Assembly: GCA_022266195.1 (NCBI GenBank)
Contig: WHVY01000003.1
Location: forward strand, 2,542,001 to 2,606,000
Reading direction: 5' to 3'
Origin: Tetranychus cinnabarinus
Lineage: Eukaryota > Arthropoda > Arachnida > Trombidiformes > Tetranychidae
Length of the DNA stretch: 64,000 bases
The first letter of the stretch is position 1. The number at the start of each line of letters is the position of its first letter. Below are positions 57,001 through 64,000 of the stretch, piece by piece. The translations under genes were made by a program, and so were the position numbers. The notes beneath the pieces are model-generated. The model saw nothing but the letters and a program-made list of their open reading frames with translations, was not told the origin of the DNA and ran no database searches.

Positions 57001-60000
57001 AACAAGAGCTGCAACCAGAACAGCAAAAACAACATTTTCACTGAGAAATAGACTTTTCTTGTACCTTTTCCCTTGCTTCTCTAAGGTTTACACTTGCATT
57101 TTACTCTTGTTATGCGTCTTTGCGTTCATTTCGTTTTACAGGTAATTTTTGATGGTAAGAAGAAGAAAAAAAAAGATCCTAAAGACGGGAAAGAAAAGGT
57201 ATGATGAGTTCGTCGACCTTAACTGAAAACAACAACAAACAACAACAACACAACAATTTGAGTAACATTTTCGCCAACCTGTTCTCATTCCTTACTTTTT
57301 ACCTTGTTTTTTTCATTCTCTTTTTTTATACATAAAAAAGAAGAAGACGTTTCAAGATGTGTTCCGTATCTTCAAACTTCATCTTGTCTCGTCTCGTTGA
57401 CCTCTTCTCTCTCTTCTCTCATCCTCATCTTATTTTTTAGCTGTTGCTCCATTTCTTGCTTCTCTAATCATCTCACATTTCTCAATTTTTTCCTCTTCTT
57501 AACCTGTCTACAGTTTTTTCAAAAGTTTTTGACCTTCAACCTTCTACCTTTTACCTTTCCTATTCTTGACCAGTTCTGCATTTTGGCTATTTTTTCCATC
57601 ATCATCATAATCATCATCGTCATAGGCTGCTAACCTGACTTTTGCCTCTCTTTTTTTACCTTTTTTTAGCTCTTATTCAATCTTGTATTACCCTGTTTAC
57701 ACAAATTACTGGTCACTCTTTGACGTAAAGTCCGTTGACCTGAAGCCCAGACGATGACCAGTAACCTTTACTCTCTTGCTTTCTTTTCCTTCTTTCTTTT
57801 TTCTCTCATAACTTAAGCCCATAATTAATCTGCGCTTTGCTTCGGCCTGAATAGATGAATGTTTTAAAGCCCTTGTTGTTACATAACGAGTAAACAAAAC
57901 AACTAATCATTTCAAGTCTTCAGTTAACTTAGCTTACCTGATGAGAGAGGGCAAAGTTAAAGGTAAGAAGAAGAAAAAAAATTGGGAACCAAAAATAAAA
58001 TGCCTTTTGACTTTATCATCATCCACTTTGAACTTTCAATTGAACTCAACAGTGAAAGGTAAAGGTAAAAAAAAGATCGTCATCATCTCACGGAAGAGAG
58101 TGCAACGAGAAAAGTAAACAACATCAACCTCCATCAGGATGATGATGAAAAGATGATCAACTTGAGTGATGTCACTCCTTGTTCCTTGAGAAATGAATAA
58201 TCGTGATTGAGCAAGAAAATCATCAAAAGGTCATTCTGTGAGTACATTTTGATACCCGACTTGATACCATTAATTTGGTTAAGCCCAAAAAGCGACTTCA
58301 AGAGATGATCGTTTACCAATTGCTTCCACCATTTGACCAATGGCCAGTTTGTACCAGAAATTGGAAACAGCTGAAAAATAATTGCAATCAAATTGAATTG
58401 GTGCAATTTGATCGTCAATTTGAACGCAAATACCAGAAAGAAAACAAAATGCAAGAAAATATTTCAAATAACTTTGCCTTCTCTTCAGGTTTAGATCAAT
58501 CATAACATTTTTTCAAGCTAAAGGTCAGTAACAAAAGTTTTTTTAAGGTAAAAGTTTACTTTATAACCTGTTGATGGTGAAAAGAAGGTAAAAAACAAAA
58601 AATAATAAGACATTTTTGAAGGTAAGAAGAGAAGCTGTTTACATCTTTGGTTACAGAAAAAATGATAAGAGAATGAGATGAAAAGAAAAGAAAAGGATGA
58701 AAAAGGATAAAAAAGGATGAAAAAAACGTGAATTGTTTGGCCATGTTTTAGTTCGTACTTTTTATGTAAAGTGTTATCAAGTTTGTGTTGAAAGGCCAAT
58801 TTGACGCAATATGCGTTAACTGACGCATCTTCAGATGGTTTAAAGATGAAGACGGTGAAAGATGATGAATATAATACGGAAAGGTAAAGAAGAAGCTTCT
58901 TAAGATTTGAATAAAGTTGACAGTTTTTTTTGTTCATCTTCTTGTTCCTCATCTTTTTTACTTCTTTTCATTTCATTGTAATGCGACGATGATATTGACA
59001 CAATGAAGAGTGAGCGCAATGAAGAAAGGGAATTAAGATGATTCCTTCACTTTATCATCATTCTAATAATCATCATATTGAGACTGTTTGGCTTCCCTTC
59101 TTACCTGTTCAAAGGTAAGAAAAGGAAAGAAAAGTTTACCTTGTAAAGGTCGACTGATGATGAAGAAGAAGAAGAAAAGCAAAACAAGTTGTACAAAGAC
59201 GAAGATGATGAATACCACTGTCTATGCAATAAAGAATGAGGAAGGAAGACGAAAGATGAGAAGATGAAGGTGAATAAAGGAGATGAAAAGAGAGGGACAA
59301 TAAGGTGGATTACGAGAGTGAGAGTGAAGAGTGTGTTTGTCAAAGAGTGGAAGAAGTGGAAAGAAAGAGTAAAAAGAAAGAGTAAAAAATGAAGAAAGAC
59401 ATTTGTTTGTCTGGAAAGCGGTTTTCAAGGAGTAAAACCTATAAGATGATGACAATGAAAAGTTTATGATAAAAGAGTGAACAAGAAAAAAAGCAAAAAC
59501 CTTTACCTGTTCATTTCCTTGATATTTTTTTGTTACTTCCATTGCTCTTCAACCTGAAAGAGGCAAAGCATTTTTTACCAGAGTTTCAACTCTAACCTCT
59601 CTGGTGTCTACCTTTAAATCCTGTCACACTTTGAACTGTTTTTTTTTCTTCTTCTTTTTACTCTTTTTTTATTTTCCCTTAACACTTCCTTGTAACCGAT
59701 AGATGAACAGGTAAAGGTTAAGGTAAAAGGTGAAAGGATGTAGATTGATTATAAAAATGTATGTACTTCTATTAGGTTTATTATCAACATATTTTACAGC
59801 CGCTTTTTTACTTCGTTGTGAGAATCATGATTATTGAGATAACACAAGTTGTAAGTTATAAAAAGGTTGGAAATGGTAAAAACAGAGAAAACTTTTTTCT
59901 TCTTCTCTTGTTGTCTTTTTACCTTTTTGTAACACTAATTTAATAGGTTAAACGCAATTAAAACTAATTGTTTGCGCCAATATAATATTGCATAAAATGT

Positions 60001-60400
60001 TATTGCATTATTATTATGTTTTTTAAGAGGCTGACCATAATCTTAAAAAGCACTTTATGTAATATTGTAGAGATAAAATGCATTACCTGCATTTTGTTCA
60101 GCATTCAAGATGGATATTAGGATGAAAATGAGATGGACTTTTTGTTTGTTTCTTTTTCTTTTTCTTCTAAAGTTGAGATGAAATTGAATCATCAACAATG
60201 TAATTTGATAAATTATTAATAATAGGAAATGTTATGATATGAATGCAAAATGAATCAAGTTGAGATTTGGACTGGTCAAGATGTAGGTCAGTTTCTTGGT
60301 TAACAATGGTAACGGAAGAAAAGGAAGAAAGGGAAGGTAAAAGTTGTGTAACAAAACTCATAAGATGATAATGATGATGATAAAGAAACACACGACTTTT
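57001..60400. promoter_or_regulatory. candidate enhancer region with repeated AGGTAA words
   Basis: The word AAGGTAA, or its complement TTACCTT, and close variants occur about a dozen times: near 57961, 58056, 58062, 58545, 58585, 58617, 58884, 59113, 59140, 59503, 59709, 59720 and 59920. Some are CAGGTA. No gene is visible. Clustering of one word is what early-embryo enhancers often show, but no factor can be assigned from the sequence alone. Confidence 0.35.
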
Positions 60401-63400
60401 TCATTATTTTTTTTCATTCTTCTTTCATATTTAAGTTGAAAAGTTTAAAGCATTGGAGATGAAAAATGCACACAAAAACTTCCTTTGGCTAATCTTTGTT
60501 GTGTGCAAATGTTGGAGAGAGCGAGAAAGATATCAGAATGAAAGGGAGAATGAAAATAACGAGGAAAGAAAGGGAGGAGGGAAGAGAAGGAAGAGGATAA
60601 AGATGCTGATGAAGATGGAGAAAAAATATAAGACTGAAAAAAAATAAAATAATTTATGAGAAAAAAAGAGAGAGAAAAAGAAATGCTATTCGTACCACTT
60701 TCCTTTTCAAAAATATGTTAAGGCCATTGGCCAATAAAGACTGAAATTATGAGAAGTTTGTCTTCTCAAAGGCTATCAGTTGTTGGCCAAAAAAAACTCA
60801 AATGATAAGGATGATGAGTGAGAGGGAAAGTCTGGTCTTGCGGCTGGACTCAAGCCATAGAAGACATTGGACCTCTATTTTGGTAAAAAAAAGGTCAAAC
60901 AAGAAAGGGAAAGCTTACACAACATCCTCACTTTCACCCTGCCTTTAAGGTTACATAGAGAGTGAGAGAGAGGAAGATGAGAGGAAGAAAAGCTCTGGTA
61001 AAAAATGAGTGAAAGCTGTGTAAAGAAAAGGAAGAAAGTGAAGGAGAAAGTAAAGGAGAAGGGCCAAGGGTGCTTTTGGGGAGTCGAGGGGGAGTTGGGT
61101 ATTGAGGTAATTTAGGGGTCAACAGTCAACATTCTTCGTTTCGGTTAGTCTCTCGCTTTTTTTTCTTCATCTTTTCATCTTCAATTTCGAGAGACTTTTC
61201 CTCGCCATCATTTTCGCTTGTTTTTGTTTTTTCAAAAACTTATCGCATTTTTTTTCAGTTGCTTTGTACTTTTTTTGTTGTCTTCAATCTTATTGCATTT
61301 TTGCATCCTCTTTATCACATTTTGTTTTCCTCCTTCATCTTTTTTACTCACTTATCTGCTTCTCTCTCTCTGACTTTTCCTTACTTTCTCTTTTTCAGTC
61401 TCTCTAAGAAGATGCGGAATATGCGAATGATAAGATGGGTGAGGATGAGAAATGAGAGAAAGTGGAATCGGAGAAAGAGAAAGAGACAGGAAAAGAGTTT
61501 TTTGGTGATGTTTCGCCAAGATGAGGATGCAACAAGAGGATCATCCGGATGAGCTCATCAATGGAATCGTAAAGAAGCAGAAAAGAAGCGAAAAAGAATG
61601 AAGAAAGAGAAGATAAATTTCCGTTTTTATTTTCTTCATCATCACCATAATCATCATCATTATCATCATCATTTTTTGTTTGCACCATCGTTTGTCCTTA
61701 CAAGGCAAAAGAACGCTTTTTTCACTTATTCTGTTCAGTTTTTTTTCTCCATCTTCATCTTCATCTTTTATCTTCTTGTTTTTTTCACTCGAAAAGGCAG
61801 AATGAAGAAGAAGAAGAAAGTGAAAATGATAAAGAGAAATTTTCTTTTCTTTTTTTCCTCCTTTTGTTGTTGTTGTTGATGATGATAATGATGTTTATTA
61901 AGAAAACTCCCTCTGAAAACCCCCTTCTTCTGAGATTTTATCCCCTTCTTGACCCAACGACCTTTCATCCTATGTTGGCCTCTGGCCTTAACCAACTCCT
62001 TAAGATACAAGTCAGTCTTAAAAAACGCTCTTCCCACGCCCCTCTCTCCTCTCTTGCCTAACACTCTTTCGTTTTTCCTGTCTTCTTAGATAACCAACCT
62101 CGCCCTTTCCTCTTTAGGTCATTTTCCTCCTTTCTTTTCACTGGTCATCACATTGTGTGTAAAAAACTTACAAGGGTCACTGGGACTTTTTTTCACAGGT
62201 CAATCTTACTAATCTTTTTTATCCGCAATCGATAAAATCAAATTAGATAATCATTTGAATCACTTAAACCCATTGATTAGCAAACTAATCCAATCAAAAG
62301 GACAATTGAAAAGCAAAAAAGTTGACCATTGAACGAGACTAGCACACCTTAAAGTAGGTTAACCTTGAACAATCTGCTAATCATTTATTAATTTCAGAAT
62401 CATGATCAAAATGAAAATCATACAAAAGTTGATAAACAATTGCAACTTCATTTAATCTTTCAATCGGTCAAGAAATTCAAAGAAACACTTTTTCCACTGA
62501 AAATCTTGCATTTGATTGAAAATGAAAAGTTTCATTTTAATTATCAAGTTGACAAGGTTGACATATCCTTGATCAACTAACCATAACTATTATTAACACA
62601 ATCAAGTTAATCAAGTTGACTTTTCCTTGTTGTTGGTTTAACGGTTGATAATTGCATTATTTTTGCATGCATCTTTGCCTGTTTCATTCAACAGATTACA
62701 AACATTTAAGTCTCCTAAAGAAGGCAAATCATCATCATCATGAACCTCATCCTACTCGTCTAGCTTATCATCATTCAAGGTGAGATTGCATTTGTTTGCA
62801 ACATCAATTTCCCTGAATCACCGAAAAACAAAAAATTGGGTAAAAAATTTTTCCTTTGACCCAAATCTATTTTCGATTATATTTGTATTCATTTTCACTT
62901 TACCATTATCATCATCATCACCATCACCATCATCCACATAATCATCATCCCAATCATCATTTTAATCATCATTATTGTGGTGACAAGTTTGTTTACTTAC
63001 AATTCCTTGTTTATCTGCTTATTGACCTACATCCACTGAAACTCATATTAACAATTTAAATATCATAATGATATATTTATATTTATAAACATCTTGATTC
63101 TCGTTGTTAACCAACAGAACTGCTTTTCTTTGCTTAATCATCCTTCTTATAATCATCATCATCATCATAACCATAAACAGCATCCTCAATCCCTGAACTA
63201 ATTTCAGTCGCCAGTCGTCATTGCAACTTATCATTCAACAATATTCACTGTTTCACATTTTCCTTCACCTTCTTCTCATCCTCATCTTTCCCATCATGCT
63301 GTACCCTCAACACCCAACCGGTGACTTAATTTAAATGCACAATGCAATTTAACTTTTAACATTGACTTTTATCTTGAAACAAAAACCTGTGAGGTAAACA

Positions 63401-64000
63401 CATCACAATTGATATCACAAATCTTTGGCTAATATTTGGTTAGCCTGGAGACTAGAAACTAGTGATAAACTGTCTTAAGGTTCTTGTTATTAACCATTAT
63501 TATTAAGATTATTATTATTAATATAACAGTTTTGTGACTCCATCAACCGTCATCATTATCATTAACCTCATCATCATTGGCATCATCTATGGTAAACACA
63601 GTAAAAAGTAAACTTTGACCAATAATATTGCCTCAAGAATTTGGGTTATCATGGCCAAATAAATCATCAACAGTAGATTAAAAACAATAAATAAAAATGG
63701 GCAACAGTGAAGAAACAAGAACCACTTGATTCCCTGATAATAACACATATTCAGATATAAATAACTGTAATCGCCCATTTTGGTTCATCATCATCAGTAA
63801 AAGCTTGAACACTTGAAAATGCAACATTTTCAATGTTTGTCCCAAACAAGGCAACAACCAGATTCAATCAGGTAGAAACTGAAAAGGAAATCAATCTTGC
63901 AAATGATTACTTTTAATTGATGCTATTATTATCAATAGACTTGAAATTGTAACACAAGCCTGAAAATAAAGTGCGACACTGGAGAGATCAAAATGACACC
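60401..64000. other. gene-free DNA with simple repeats, right edge of window
   Basis: Purine-rich at 60450-60680 and 60940-61100, pyrimidine-rich at 61140-61400, mixed GAAGAA/TCATCA repeats at 61590-61880 and (ATC)n near 62905-62960 and 63150-63175. 62.2-64.0 kb is plain AT-rich DNA. I find no gene, tRNA or mobile element that I can support. Confidence 0.5.

Overview
This is nuclear DNA of an animal, almost certainly an arthropod. Genes are split by mostly short GT-AG introns with GTAAGT-type donors, the sequence is AT-rich, and both strands carry metazoan families: an SLC7 transporter, Na,K-ATPase, TMEM161, ribosomal protein L9 and the arthropod gap gene Krüppel. Compact genes, small introns and an intronless APC5 would suit a mite such as a spider mite. 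That taxonomic guess is inference.

Layout. 1-2.9 kb (+): a four-exon ERI-type 3'-5' exonuclease and a short single-pass membrane protein. 3.9-10.7 kb (-): a six-exon LAT/y+LAT-like SLC7 transporter. 13.2-15.3 kb (+): APC5. 15.3-24.2 kb is a rearranged segmental-duplication zone. It holds intact APC5 at its left edge, intact MYG1 at its right edge and two V-ATPase subunit e genes in inverted orientation. Between them lie an APC5 pseudogene, two broken MYG1 copies and several short APC5 and V-ATPase fragments. 24.3-30.0 kb has no gene and consists of related repeats in both orientations, including a near-perfect palindrome with 1.1-kb arms. A separate foldback element follows at 30.0-30.4 kb. 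30.8-32.8 kb (-): TMEM161, seven exons. 33.4-34.0 kb (-): RPL9. 36.2-40.4 kb (-): Na,K-ATPase alpha, eight coding exons. Two small TA-flanked MITE-like elements sit at 34.6 kb and inside an Na,K-ATPase intron.

40.4-64 kb is gene-poor. It contains a short FLASH (CASP8AP2)-like coiled-coil ORF, a decayed Krüppel zinc-finger remnant, and two tandem intact Krüppel genes on the minus strand (572 and 834 residues). About 11 kb of non-coding sequence lies upstream of the longer Krüppel. It is rich in purine-biased tracts, GAT/ATC microsatellites and repeated AGGTAA words, and probably holds cis-regulatory DNA.

The genes form no operon or pathway. The coherent stories are local: repeated duplication, inversion and apparent gene conversion at 12.8-24.2 kb, and tandem duplication with near-identical zinc fingers at Krüppel. 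Exon boundaries were read by eye from splice consensus and reading-frame continuity. For every multi-exon gene the summed exons are divisible by three.
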